Of a DNA stretch of 11,388 nt, positions 1-7,145 are shown piece after piece. This stretch comes from Propionibacteriaceae bacterium. Its GTDB lineage: Bacteria > Actinomycetota > Actinomycetes > Propionibacteriales > Propionibacteriaceae. Positions within the stretch are counted from its first letter, which is position 1; each line of letters begins with the position of its first letter. A program made the translations under genes and the position numbers. The notes below the pieces were generated by a model, which saw only the letters and a program-made list of their open reading frames with translations, ran no database searches and was not told the origin of the DNA. The stretch lies in contig PMLO01000241.1 of assembly GCA_003158895.1 (NCBI GenBank), positions 10,187 through 21,574 of the forward strand, read 5' to 3'.

Positions 1-528
1 GAGACGTGGCACCTGCTCCTCGCGTGGGTTGCGCGTACCACCACGCTCTTTCTGCGCGCGGAAGCCATCGCCGGAGCCAGCGCGCTCCAGCTGTTCGACT
101 CGTGGGCCGGGCGTCTGACGCTGGACGAGTACCGGACAGCCTCGGCCCCACACTCGGCCGCAGTCCTCGCCGGCGTCGCGGACCTAGGCCTTCCTCGCAT
201 CCACTTCGGTACCGGGACGCGCGACCTCCTCGTCACCATGCGCGATGCCGGGGCTGATGTCATGGGCGTCGACTCCGACACCCCCCTGGACGAAGCGAAC
301 GCTCTTCTCGGAGGCCGCACCCCTCTCCAAGGCAACATCGATCCGGCCATGCTCTCGGGATCCTGGGACGCGCTCGCCAGCCACGCTGCAGACGTGGTCC
401 GGCGCGGTCACGCAGCCCCCGGACACGTCGTGAACCTGGGTCACGGGGTCCCGCCAACCACCGACCCGGACGTGCTGACTCGGCTGGTCGCCCACATCCA
501 CGAACTGCCACATCAGGAGGAAACATGA
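1..528 (+). CDS. hemE: Uroporphyrinogen III decarboxylase, 3' part (5' end outside window)
   Basis: This cytosolic enzyme removes the four acetate carboxyls of uroporphyrinogen III to give coproporphyrinogen III, the last precursor before the coproporphyrin-dependent branch. The frame is open from base 1, giving 175 visible codons of a protein usually about 350 residues long, so about half is missing. Family landmarks seen, in order: LQLFDSWAG (fragment residues 29-37), IHFGTGT (67-73), the GADVMGVD strand (84-91), the LQGNIDP loop (109-115), and NLGHGVPP (145-152), whose histidine (148) is the conserved late active-site His of UroD proteins. The stop overlaps the next start in ATGA (525-528), so translation is coupled to the radical SAM gene. 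Only the beginning is missing; nothing in the visible part looks broken. Confidence 0.96.
   Translation, partial: ETWHLLLAWVARTTTLFLRAEAIAGASALQLFDSWAGRLTLDEYRTASAPHSAAVLAGVADLGLPRIHFGTGTRDLLVTMRDAGADVMGVDSDTPLDEANALLGGRTPLQGNIDPAMLSGSWDALASHAADVVRRGHAAPGHVVNLGHGVPPTTDPDVLTRLVAHIHELPHQEET
515..520 (+). promoter_or_regulatory. Ribosome binding site of the radical SAM gene
   Basis: A consensus AGGAGG lies inside the end of hemE, four bases before the ATG at 525. It supports 525 as the start. Together with the ATGA overlap it suggests strong coupled translation of the radical SAM protein. Confidence 0.75.
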
Positions 529-1625
529 CGACGACACATGGGATAGGGGCGGTGCGTCCGGAGAACTGGGCGTACGACAGGGCGCCGATGATCGTCTACT
601 GGGAGCTGACCAACGCCTGCGGGCTGGCGTGCCGGCATTGCCGCGCTACGGCGATGCCCGATCCGGCGCCGGGAGAGCTCACCTTGGCGGAGGTCGAGCA
701 TCACCTCGACTCGTTCTCCGCGTTCGGGGAGCCCCAGCCCCACATCGTCTTCACCGGCGGCGACCCCCTGCGGCGAGGCGACCTGCGAGACATTCTGCAT
801 GCCGCAGCCCGGCGCGGGATCGGCGTGTCCCTGGCGCCCGCTGTCACACCGCTGCTGACGCGGGAGCGGATGGCTGAGTTCGCCGAGGACGGCGTCCAGG
901 CGATCTCGTTGTCCCTGGACGGCTCGTCCGCGGAGCTCCACGACGGGCTTCGGGGCGTGCCTGGCACCTTCGACGCGACCATGGAGGCGCTCGATGCTGC
1001 TGCCGAGGTCGGGCTTCCGGTTCAGGTCAACACGCTGGTGACAGATGTCACAGCCGACGACCTGCCGGCTGTTTACGACGTCTTGCGGTCCAAGACCCTG
1101 CAGCGTTGGAGCCTGTTCTTCCTGATCTCGATGGGACGCGGGAGTCAGCTGAACGAGCTGGCTCCGGGCAAGGCCGAGCAGCTCATGGGATGGCTGGGCC
1201 GACTCGGACGGGAAGCGCCTTTCCAGGTGAAGACGACCGAGGCGATGCAGTACCGCCGGATCGCTGCGCAGGCCATGCTGAAGGCGGGCAAGACGCGGGA
1301 TCAGATCGAAGCGTCACCGATGGCGCGTGGCTTCGGCGTCCGGGACGGCAACGGCATCGTTTTCATCTCTCATCAGGGCGACGTGTTGCCATCCGGGTTC
1401 CTGCCGACCGCGGTCGGCAACATTCGCGACACCCCACTGGTGGACCTCTACCGGGACGCGCCGCTGATGCGCTCCTTGCGCGACCCTTCCGCCTTCAAGG
1501 GTCGGTGCGGTGTCTGCGAGTTCAACCTGTGGTGCGGGGGGTCCCGGGCTCGGGCTTACGCATGGACGGGTGACCCGTTGGAGAGCGACCCATTGTGTCC
1601 GTACCAGCCCAAGGTCTCCGCGTGA
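525..1625 (+). CDS. Radical SAM/SPASM protein, AhbD/NirJ-like, in heme operon
   Basis: A 366-residue radical SAM enzyme. Seen: the SAM-cluster motif C32-x3-C36-x2-C39, the SAM-binding GGD at 78-80, an ISLSLDG strand (127-133), and a C-terminal cysteine set C328-x2-C331-x5-C337-x20-C358, which fits a SPASM/twitch domain with an auxiliary Fe-S cluster. From family knowledge, this architecture and length match AhbD (coproheme to heme b in archaea and sulfate reducers) and NirJ (heme d1 synthesis). Inference: it acts on a tetrapyrrole, possibly decarboxylating coproheme anaerobically, because it lies between hemE and hemY with 4-nt overlaps on both sides. The operon also encodes HemQ, which does the same step with peroxide, so the role may be conditional or different. 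Other radical SAM peptide-modifying enzymes share this architecture, but no precursor peptide gene is visible nearby. Radical SAM assignment is firm; substrate is not. Confidence 0.9.
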   Translation: MTTTHGIGAVRPENWAYDRAPMIVYWELTNACGLACRHCRATAMPDPAPGELTLAEVEHHLDSFSAFGEPQPHIVFTGGDPLRRGDLRDILHAAARRGIGVSLAPAVTPLLTRERMAEFAEDGVQAISLSLDGSSAELHDGLRGVPGTFDATMEALDAAAEVGLPVQVNTLVTDVTADDLPAVYDVLRSKTLQRWSLFFLISMGRGSQLNELAPGKAEQLMGWLGRLGREAPFQVKTTEAMQYRRIAAQAMLKAGKTRDQIEASPMARGFGVRDGNGIVFISHQGDVLPSGFLPTAVGNIRDTPLVDLYRDAPLMRSLRDPSAFKGRCGVCEFNLWCGGSRARAYAWTGDPLESDPLCPYQPKVSA

Positions 1626-3022
1626 GGCTGGTGGTCGTCGGGGGCGGGATCGCAGGTCTCGCCGCTGCGTGGGAGGGCCTGCAGCAGGGGGCCGATGTTG
1701 TCGTGCTGGAGGCCAGCGATCGCTGGGGCGGCAAGATTCGTACGAAGCGGGCGGACGGGCGTGTCATCGAGTACGGGCCCGATTCGTTCGTTGCCTACCG
1801 TCCGGCAGCGCTCGCGCTGATCCGCGAGCTCGGCTTGGAGGAGGATGTCATCTCCACGCGCGGTACGAGGAAGGTGTACCTGCACGGCCGTGGCCGGATG
1901 CACCCGTTGCCCGATGGCATGGGCATGGTGCTCCCGACCAAGCTGTGGCCGTTCGTCACCACGGGCACGCTGACGCCCTGGGACAAGCTGCGCGCTGCAT
2001 TCGACCTTGTCATGCCGCGTGTGCTGGGCGACGACGACGTCGCGATCGGCGCATTCCTGGGCAGACGGCTGGGCCGCGGGATCGTCACCAAGTTCGCCGA
2101 TCCGATGATCGGCGGCATCTATGGCAGCAGCGTCGACGAGCTTTCCCTGGACGCCGTACTGCCCTCTCTTCGTACCAACGAACGAGAGCACCGCTCGCTC
2201 ATGCTCGCGTCGCTGGCACAGGGACGCTCGAAGCGGACGATACCGGGGGCCGGGTCGCCGTTCCGGACCCTGCGCGGGGGTCTCGGCGACATGGTCGAGC
2301 GTCTGGTGGCGGAGTTGGTGCGTCGCGGCGCCGACCTCCGTACCGGCGTGGCGGTATCGGAGCTGGAAGACCATCCTGACGGGACACGCGTCATGTTCGG
2401 GAACGGCTATGTCACGGCCGACGCGGTGGTCCTGGCCACCGGCCCGGCAGGCGCCGCCCAACTGCTCGCGGGCCCGGCGCCGCAGGCAGCCGCAGCCCTG
2501 GAGGCGATCCCCCTCGCGTCGACCACGGTCGTGACCCTCGCGTATGCGGCAGCCGCCTTCCCGGCACCGGTGACGAGCCACGGCTGGCTGGAGGCCGGCC
2601 CGGCGCCGGTCAGCGGTGTCACGATCTCCTCCGCCAAGTGGGAGGGGCGGGCTCCGGACGATGAGGTCCTGATCAGGGCGTTCGTCCCCGACCGGGTGGG
2701 GCCTCTCGCGCGAGCAGGCGACGACGAGATTCTGTCGGCCGTCCGGACGCACGTGGAGTCGGCGCTCGGAGCGAGCGGTGGACCCGCCGCAAGCTGGATC
2801 TCGAGGTGGCGCAGCGTGATGCCGAAGTACACAGTTGGCCACCTCGACCGGGTCAAAACGGTCGAGGAAGCCCTGCACGACACCGCCTGGAGGGTGGCCG
2901 GTTCCGCGTTGCACGGGGTCGGCGTCCCAGACTGCATCGCCGACGGACGCGTCCAGGCCGTCGCGGCCATCCGTCTCGCTCAGGACCGCTCGGTAACCAA
3001 CCTAGGATCGAATCATGACTGA
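1622..3022 (+). CDS. hemY: Coproporphyrinogen III oxidase / protoporphyrinogen oxidase (HemY/CgoX), FAD-dependent
   Basis: A FAD flavoprotein of 466 residues that removes six electrons from the porphyrinogen using O2. In Actinobacteria the physiological substrate is taken to be coproporphyrinogen III (name CgoX), which fits the HemQ gene next door. Seen: an N-terminal Rossmann dinucleotide motif GGGIAG (residues 7-12), the ribose-binding Glu30 in VVLEAS, a GGKIRT segment just after it, and the C-terminal GVGVPDCIADG segment typical of the family's FAD-binding end. The start chosen is GTG 1622, in a GTGA overlap with the previous stop and right before the Rossmann strand. A longer frame opens at 1595, but it would add nine non-conserved residues inside the upstream gene. 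Length is normal. The 3' end overlaps hemQ by 8 nt. There is no membrane segment, so it is probably soluble or peripherally bound. Confidence 0.95.
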   Translation: MRLVVVGGGIAGLAAAWEGLQQGADVVVLEASDRWGGKIRTKRADGRVIEYGPDSFVAYRPAALALIRELGLEEDVISTRGTRKVYLHGRGRMHPLPDGMGMVLPTKLWPFVTTGTLTPWDKLRAAFDLVMPRVLGDDDVAIGAFLGRRLGRGIVTKFADPMIGGIYGSSVDELSLDAVLPSLRTNEREHRSLMLASLAQGRSKRTIPGAGSPFRTLRGGLGDMVERLVAELVRRGADLRTGVAVSELEDHPDGTRVMFGNGYVTADAVVLATGPAGAAQLLAGPAPQAAAALEAIPLASTTVVTLAYAAAAFPAPVTSHGWLEAGPAPVSGVTISSAKWEGRAPDDEVLIRAFVPDRVGPLARAGDDEILSAVRTHVESALGASGGPAASWISRWRSVMPKYTVGHLDRVKTVEEALHDTAWRVAGSALHGVGVPDCIADGRVQAVAAIRLAQDRSVTNLGSNHD

Positions 3023-3689
3023 AGACCGCGTCAGTTCCCGCGAGATCAACCAGGGAATCCGCTACACGTGCTGGGCCGTCTTCGGCCGCACGGGACCCGA
3101 TGCCTACGGACTCGTCGAAGCCCTCGAGAGGGCGCGGGCGGGTTGGGATGACGTCGTCGTGCGTGGTTGGTACGACGTGTCCGGGCTGCGGGCGGGCACC
3201 GACATCATGGTGTGGCTGCACGGCCCGACGGCCGAGGGGCTACAGGCGGCCTTGCGTGACATCCGACGCGCCCTCGGCGCGGTCGAGCAGACGTGGTCCG
3301 CGTTCGGCGTACACCGCCCTGCGGAGTTCAACAAGGGCCACGTCCCAGCGTTTCTGGCCGGTGTGGAGGCGCAGCCGTGGCTGTGCGTCTACCCCTTCGT
3401 CCGCTCGCTCGACTGGTACCTCCTTCCCGACGAGGAGCGTAAGCACCTCCTCTTCGAGCACGGCCAGATGGGACGTGGGTACGCCTCCGTGAAGACCAAC
3501 ACGGTCGCTGCGTTCGCGCTGGGTGACTGGGAGTGGCTGCTGGCGCTGGAGGCGGCTGAGCTGCACGAGATCGTCGACCTGACCCGCCACCTCCGCGCGT
3601 CGGGTGCCCGTCGCCATGTCCGGGTCGAGATCCCGTTCCACACGGGCCGGCTGATCGAGGCTGCCGAGATCCCGGGCGTGCTGTCGTGA
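3015..3689 (+). CDS. hemQ: Coproheme decarboxylase HemQ/ChdC (chlorite dismutase family)
   Basis: This enzyme decarboxylates the propionates at positions 2 and 4 of coproheme III with H2O2 to give heme b, the last step of the coproporphyrin-dependent pathway. At 224 residues it is a single chlorite-dismutase-like chain. Seen: Tyr126 in VYPFVRS (radical tyrosine), His149 in FEHGQMGRGY (axial heme ligand) and His109 in KGHVPAFL. The spacings 109-126-149 (17 and 23) equal those of His118, Tyr135 and His158 in Corynebacterium diphtheriae ChdC as I recall them. His109 would therefore be the actinobacterial distal base, in place of the Gln used by Firmicutes. ATG 3015 overlaps hemY by 8 nt and has AGGA seven bases upstream (3004-3007). 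The stop overlaps hemH in GTGA. Coupling to hemY and hemH fits a chain of labile intermediates passed between the three products. Confidence 0.96.
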   Translation: MTEDRVSSREINQGIRYTCWAVFGRTGPDAYGLVEALERARAGWDDVVVRGWYDVSGLRAGTDIMVWLHGPTAEGLQAALRDIRRALGAVEQTWSAFGVHRPAEFNKGHVPAFLAGVEAQPWLCVYPFVRSLDWYLLPDEERKHLLFEHGQMGRGYASVKTNTVAAFALGDWEWLLALEAAELHEIVDLTRHLRASGARRHVRVEIPFHTGRLIEAAEIPGVLS

Positions 3690-4765
3690 GCTACGACGCC
3701 GTCCTGCTGCTGGGTTTCGGCGGGCCTGAGGCCCCTGACGCGGTGCGCCCGTTCCTCGAGCGGGTCACGGCTGGTCGTGGCATCCCGCCGGAGCGGCTGG
3801 ACGAGGTCGGGCACCACTACGTTGCGCTCGGCGGTGTCAGCCCGATCAACGCGCAGAACCGCGCACTGCGCGCCGCACTGGCGGCCGCGCTCGAGGAGCG
3901 GGACCACCCGATCCCGGTTGTGCTCGCCAACAGGAACTCCCCGCCCTTCGTGAAGGACGTGCTCGCCGAGCTCGCCGGCGGCGGCGCGCACCGGCTGCTG
4001 GCCCTGGCGACGAGCGCGTACTCGTCGTACTCCTCGTGCCGTCAGTACCGGCAGGACGTGGGCGCTGCCCTCGAGGGTTTCGCCGGCCTGGACGTCGTCA
4101 AGGTGCCACCGTTCCCCGACCTCCCCGGTTTCGCCGCGGCTGCCGCGGAAGCGCTCGTCCCCATCCTCGCTGAGCCCGGCCGACGTCCGTACATCCTTGT
4201 CACCACGCACTCCATCCCCATGTCCATGGCACGGACGTCCGGGCCGGAGGACCGCTGGCCCACGGATCCAGGGACTGCTGGGACATATGTGACGCAGCAC
4301 TTGGCCGTCGCCGAGGCGGCCGTGACGCTGGCTGCAGCGCGCGCGGGCGTCGACGTACCACCCTGGCGTCTGGTCTTCCAGTCCCGCAGCGGGCCGCCGG
4401 CCATGCCATGGCTCGAACCGGACGTCAACGACGTCCTCGCCGAGCTCGCGGCCGCTGGGGTCACCGACGTCGTCGCGGCCCCCATGGGCTTCCTGTCGGA
4501 CCATGTCGAAGTCGTGTGGGATCTTGATACCGAGGCTGCCGCGACGGCCGGCACGCTGGGGATCCGGTTCACTCGTGTCCCGACCGTCGGTACACATCCG
4601 GCGTTCGTCGGCGGCCTGGCAGAGCTGCTCGTTCGACACCTCGACGCGACAGCACCGCGGCCGCCCGAGCAGGGCGAGCTCTGTTTCGGGAACTGTTGCG
4701 CGCCGCAGAGCCGCATGGGTGCCCCCACCGACAGCCGACCCTCGATCCAGGGAGTGGTCGCATGA
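3686..4765 (+). CDS. hemH: Coproporphyrin ferrochelatase (HemH/CpfC), probable [2Fe-2S] type
   Basis: This enzyme inserts Fe2+ into coproporphyrin III to give coproheme, which HemQ then uses. It has 359 residues. Seen: N-terminal LLLGFGGPE (7-15), VTTHSIPMSM with the metal/proton-handling His175, FQSRSGPP (231-238), and SDHVEVVWDLD with the conserved acidic Glu275; these match the bacterial ferrochelatase core. Four cysteines are present in all: C118 in YSSCRQY, and C333, C337 and C338 in a C-terminal CFGNCC. Mycobacterial ferrochelatase binds a [2Fe-2S] cluster with one internal and three C-terminal cysteines, so a cluster is likely here, though the C-terminal spacing differs (see findings). 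The start is GTG 3686 in a GTGA overlap with hemQ. ATGA at the 3' end couples it to hemB. No transmembrane tail is seen. Confidence 0.96.
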   Translation: MSYDAVLLLGFGGPEAPDAVRPFLERVTAGRGIPPERLDEVGHHYVALGGVSPINAQNRALRAALAAALEERDHPIPVVLANRNSPPFVKDVLAELAGGGAHRLLALATSAYSSYSSCRQYRQDVGAALEGFAGLDVVKVPPFPDLPGFAAAAAEALVPILAEPGRRPYILVTTHSIPMSMARTSGPEDRWPTDPGTAGTYVTQHLAVAEAAVTLAAARAGVDVPPWRLVFQSRSGPPAMPWLEPDVNDVLAELAAAGVTDVVAAPMGFLSDHVEVVWDLDTEAAATAGTLGIRFTRVPTVGTHPAFVGGLAELLVRHLDATAPRPPEQGELCFGNCCAPQSRMGAPTDSRPSIQGVVA

Positions 4766-5754
4766 CGTACGACCCGTTCCACCCGATCCACAGGCCGAGA
4801 AGGCTGCGTACGACTCCGGGGATGCGCAACCTCGTCGCTGAGACGCGACTGCACCCTGCCGAGCTCGTGCTGCCGGTCTTCGTCGCCGAAGGCGCTGCCG
4901 ACCCGCGGCCGATCGCGTCGCTGCCGGGCATCGTCCAGCATTCCCGGTCGTCCCTGGTCGACGCCGTACAGGAGGCCTATGAGCTCGGTGTCGGCGCGGT
5001 CATGGTGTACGGAGTCCCCTTGACCAAGGACGCACGCGGGACGGGCGCGCTCGACCCCGACGGGATCCTGACCCAAGCCGTCCGCTGGTGCGTCGAGGCG
5101 AGCCCGCAGCTGCCGGTGATCGCCGACCTCTGCCTGGACGAGTTCACCGACCACGGTCATTGCGGCGTCCTGGATGAGAGCGGTCGCGTCGACAACGACG
5201 CCACGCTGGTCCAGTACGCAGCCATGGCGGGCGTCCTGGCCGATGCCGGGGCCGGGATCCTCGGGGCGTCGGGGATGATGGATGGCCAGATCGGCGCCGT
5301 CCGCTCAGCCCTGGACGATGGCGGGCACACCGACACAGCGCTTCTGGCCTACGCCGCGAAGTACGCGTCAGCGTTCTACGGCCCGTTCCGCGAGGCTGTG
5401 CAGTCGTCACTGGTCGGCGACCGGTTCACTTACCAGCAGGATCCGGCGAACGCCCGCGAGTCAGTACGCGAGGTGGCTCTCGACGTGGCCGAAGGCGCCG
5501 ACATCGTCATGGTCAAGCCCGCGCTCGCCTACCTCGACGTCATCGCACGGACGCGGGCAGACGTCGATCTGCCTGTCGCCGCGTACGTGGTGTCCGGGGA
5601 GTACGCGATGATCGAGGCCGCGGCCGCCGCCGGCGCCTTCGACCGGCGACGGGCCATCGAGGAGGCGCTGACCTCCGTCCGCCGCGCCGGCGCAGGCATC
5701 CTCGCGACGTACTGGGCCAGCGAGGTCGCCGGCTGGCTGCGCGAGAGGCGCTAA
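4762..5754 (+). CDS. hemB: Porphobilinogen synthase (delta-aminolevulinic acid dehydratase)
   Basis: This enzyme condenses two 5-aminolevulinate molecules into porphobilinogen in the cytosol. It has 330 residues, the normal length. Both Schiff-base lysines are present: K200 in AAKYAS and K252 in VMVKPA. The metal loop reads DLCLDEFTDHGHCG, giving C124, D126 and C134. This is neither the classical three-cysteine zinc site nor the Asp/Ala/Asp magnesium site, but a mixed form I recall from actinobacteria. The start taken is ATG 4762, in an ATGA overlap with hemH and with AGGGAG at 4749-4754. An in-frame ATG at 4696 lies deep inside hemH and would add 22 unsupported residues. The protein ends in ASEVAGWLRERR, a normal HemB C-terminus. 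Although it acts early in the pathway, it sits with the late genes, as in propionibacteria. Confidence 0.97.
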   Translation: MTYDPFHPIHRPRRLRTTPGMRNLVAETRLHPAELVLPVFVAEGAADPRPIASLPGIVQHSRSSLVDAVQEAYELGVGAVMVYGVPLTKDARGTGALDPDGILTQAVRWCVEASPQLPVIADLCLDEFTDHGHCGVLDESGRVDNDATLVQYAAMAGVLADAGAGILGASGMMDGQIGAVRSALDDGGHTDTALLAYAAKYASAFYGPFREAVQSSLVGDRFTYQQDPANARESVREVALDVAEGADIVMVKPALAYLDVIARTRADVDLPVAAYVVSGEYAMIEAAAAAGAFDRRRAIEEALTSVRRAGAGILATYWASEVAGWLRERR

Positions 5755-5767
5755 CGGCTTCAATGTA

Positions 5768-5776
5768 GGGAAGGGA
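5768..5776 (+). promoter_or_regulatory. Ribosome binding site of hemL
   Basis: A purine-rich GGGAAGGGA sits five bases before ATG 5782 in the 27-nt hemB-hemL gap. It fixes the hemL start and lets hemL be translated independently, unlike the overlapping genes before it. I see no promoter in this short gap. Confidence 0.7.
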
Positions 5777-5781
5777 CTTCC

Positions 5782-7083
5782 ATGAGCGATGCTCTGTTCG
5801 AACGCGCGCGGGCCGTCATGCCCGGCGGCGTCTCGTCGCCGGTACGGGCCTTCGGCGCTGTCGGCGGCACACCTCGCTTCGTCGCCTCCGCCCGAGGCGC
5901 GTGGATAACGGACGTCGACGGCCGCAGCTATGTGGACATGGTCGGGGGCTGGGGGCCCGCGATCCTCGGCCACGCGCATCCAGAGGTCGTCGAGGCGGTG
6001 CAGCGAGCGGTCGCTGACAGCTCGTCGTTCGGTGCGCCGGCGGTGCCGGAGCTGGAGCTCGCCGAGACGATCGTGGCTCGCGTGGCACCGGTCCAACGCG
6101 TCCGGTTCACCTCATCGGGGACGGAGGCCGTGATGACGGCCGTACGCCTCGCGCGCGCCGCGACCGGGCGTCGCGTCGTCGTGAAGTTCGCCGGCTGTTA
6201 CCACGGCCACGCCGACTCTTTCCTTGTCGCCGCAGGGTCTGGTGCCATGACCCTCGGGTTGCCCGACTCGCCCGGCGTGACGCCAGGCGTCGCTGCCGAC
6301 ACGGTCGTCGTCGAGTACGGCGACCTGGATGCCGTCGACGCAGTGTTCGCCGCACATCCTGGCGAGATCGCCGCTGTTCTCACCGAGGCGGCACCCGCCA
6401 ACATGGGCGTGATCGAACCCCCGCCCGGCTTCAACCGCGGCCTGCGTGAGGCGTGCGATCGACACGGCGCCCTGTTGATCATGGACGAGGTCCTCACGGG
6501 ATTCCGCGTCGGGCCCGCTGGTTGGTGGGGGCTCGAGGGAGCGATCGAGGGCTGGTCCCCGGATCTTTTCACGTACGGCAAGGTGATCGGCGGAGGTCTG
6601 CCGCTGGCAGCGGTTGCCGGGTCAGCTGCCCTGTTGGACATGCTCGCTCCGGCCGGGCCGGTGTACCAGGCGGGCACGCTGTCCGGGAATCCCGCCGCCG
6701 CGACCGCCGGTCTCACGACCCTGCGGCTGTTGGACGCCGACGTCTACGCCACGCTCGACTCCGTCGCCGACCGCGTCACATCCCTCGCCGACTCGGCACT
6801 CAAGGCCGCCGAGGTCCCGCATGTCATCAATCGTGCAGGCAACCTGTTCAGCGTGTTCTTCACAGCCGATCCTGTCGTGGACATCCAGTCCGCCCGTACG
6901 CAGGACACGAAGGCGTACGCGCGCTTCTTCCACGCCGCGCTGGATGCTGGTCTCTGGCTGCCCCCTTCGGCATTCGAGGCGTGGTTCGTCTCCACCTCCC
7001 ATGGCGCCGAGGAACTGGCTCGCATCGCCGCTGCCCTCGGGGCGGGAGCAACGGCTGCCCATACAGGGGGAGCCGACCACTAG
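5782..7083 (+). CDS. hemL: Glutamate-1-semialdehyde 2,1-aminomutase
   Basis: This PLP enzyme moves the amino group of glutamate-1-semialdehyde to give 5-aminolevulinate, the substrate of HemB, and is the second step of the C5 route. It has 433 residues, the usual length. Seen: N-terminal MPGGVSSPVRAFGAVGG (13-29), the PLP-phosphate region SSGTEAVMTAVRLAR (111-125), the GCYHGHAD loop (138-145), the PLP-ring Asp in IMDEVLTGFR (233-242), the Schiff-base Lys267 in YGKVIGGGLP, and YQAGTLSGNP (295-304). This set separates it from ordinary class III aminotransferases. It has its own Shine-Dalgarno sequence and starts 27 nt after hemB, so it probably ends the same transcript. Its presence implies ALA is made from glutamyl-tRNA, so a hemA gene should exist outside the window. 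The next gene is convergent. Confidence 0.97.
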   Translation: MSDALFERARAVMPGGVSSPVRAFGAVGGTPRFVASARGAWITDVDGRSYVDMVGGWGPAILGHAHPEVVEAVQRAVADSSSFGAPAVPELELAETIVARVAPVQRVRFTSSGTEAVMTAVRLARAATGRRVVVKFAGCYHGHADSFLVAAGSGAMTLGLPDSPGVTPGVAADTVVVEYGDLDAVDAVFAAHPGEIAAVLTEAAPANMGVIEPPPGFNRGLREACDRHGALLIMDEVLTGFRVGPAGWWGLEGAIEGWSPDLFTYGKVIGGGLPLAAVAGSAALLDMLAPAGPVYQAGTLSGNPAAATAGLTTLRLLDADVYATLDSVADRVTSLADSALKAAEVPHVINRAGNLFSVFFTADPVVDIQSARTQDTKAYARFFHAALDAGLWLPPSAFEAWFVSTSHGAEELARIAAALGAGATAAHTGGADH

Positions 7084-7084
7084 A

Positions 7085-7103
7085 CCTCACCGAGGGTGTG
7101 AGG
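7085..7103. terminator. Possible weak terminator hairpin between convergent genes
   Basis: A perfect 6-bp inverted repeat, CCTCAC / GTGAGG, encloses a 7-nt loop directly after the hemL stop. It lies in the 62-bp gap between hemL and the stop of the convergent gene at 7146. The position suits a shared transcription end for both strands. No T-run follows on either side, so intrinsic termination is uncertain. Confidence 0.3.
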
Positions 7104-7145
7104 CGGATTCCCGCGGCACCGTCGACGGGTCGTGCTCCGCTGTCG

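Noticed and set aside
1556..2914. Long minus-strand open frame (452 codons) opposite hemY
   Set aside because: It lies antisense to a well-conserved gene, its product is Arg/Gly/His rich with no family motifs, and such frames are expected opposite high-GC coding DNA.
3389..4639. Long minus-strand open frame (416 codons) opposite hemQ and hemH
   Set aside because: It spans the junction of two certain plus-strand genes, is Arg/Gly rich, and has no recognisable domain. It is a shadow of codon bias.
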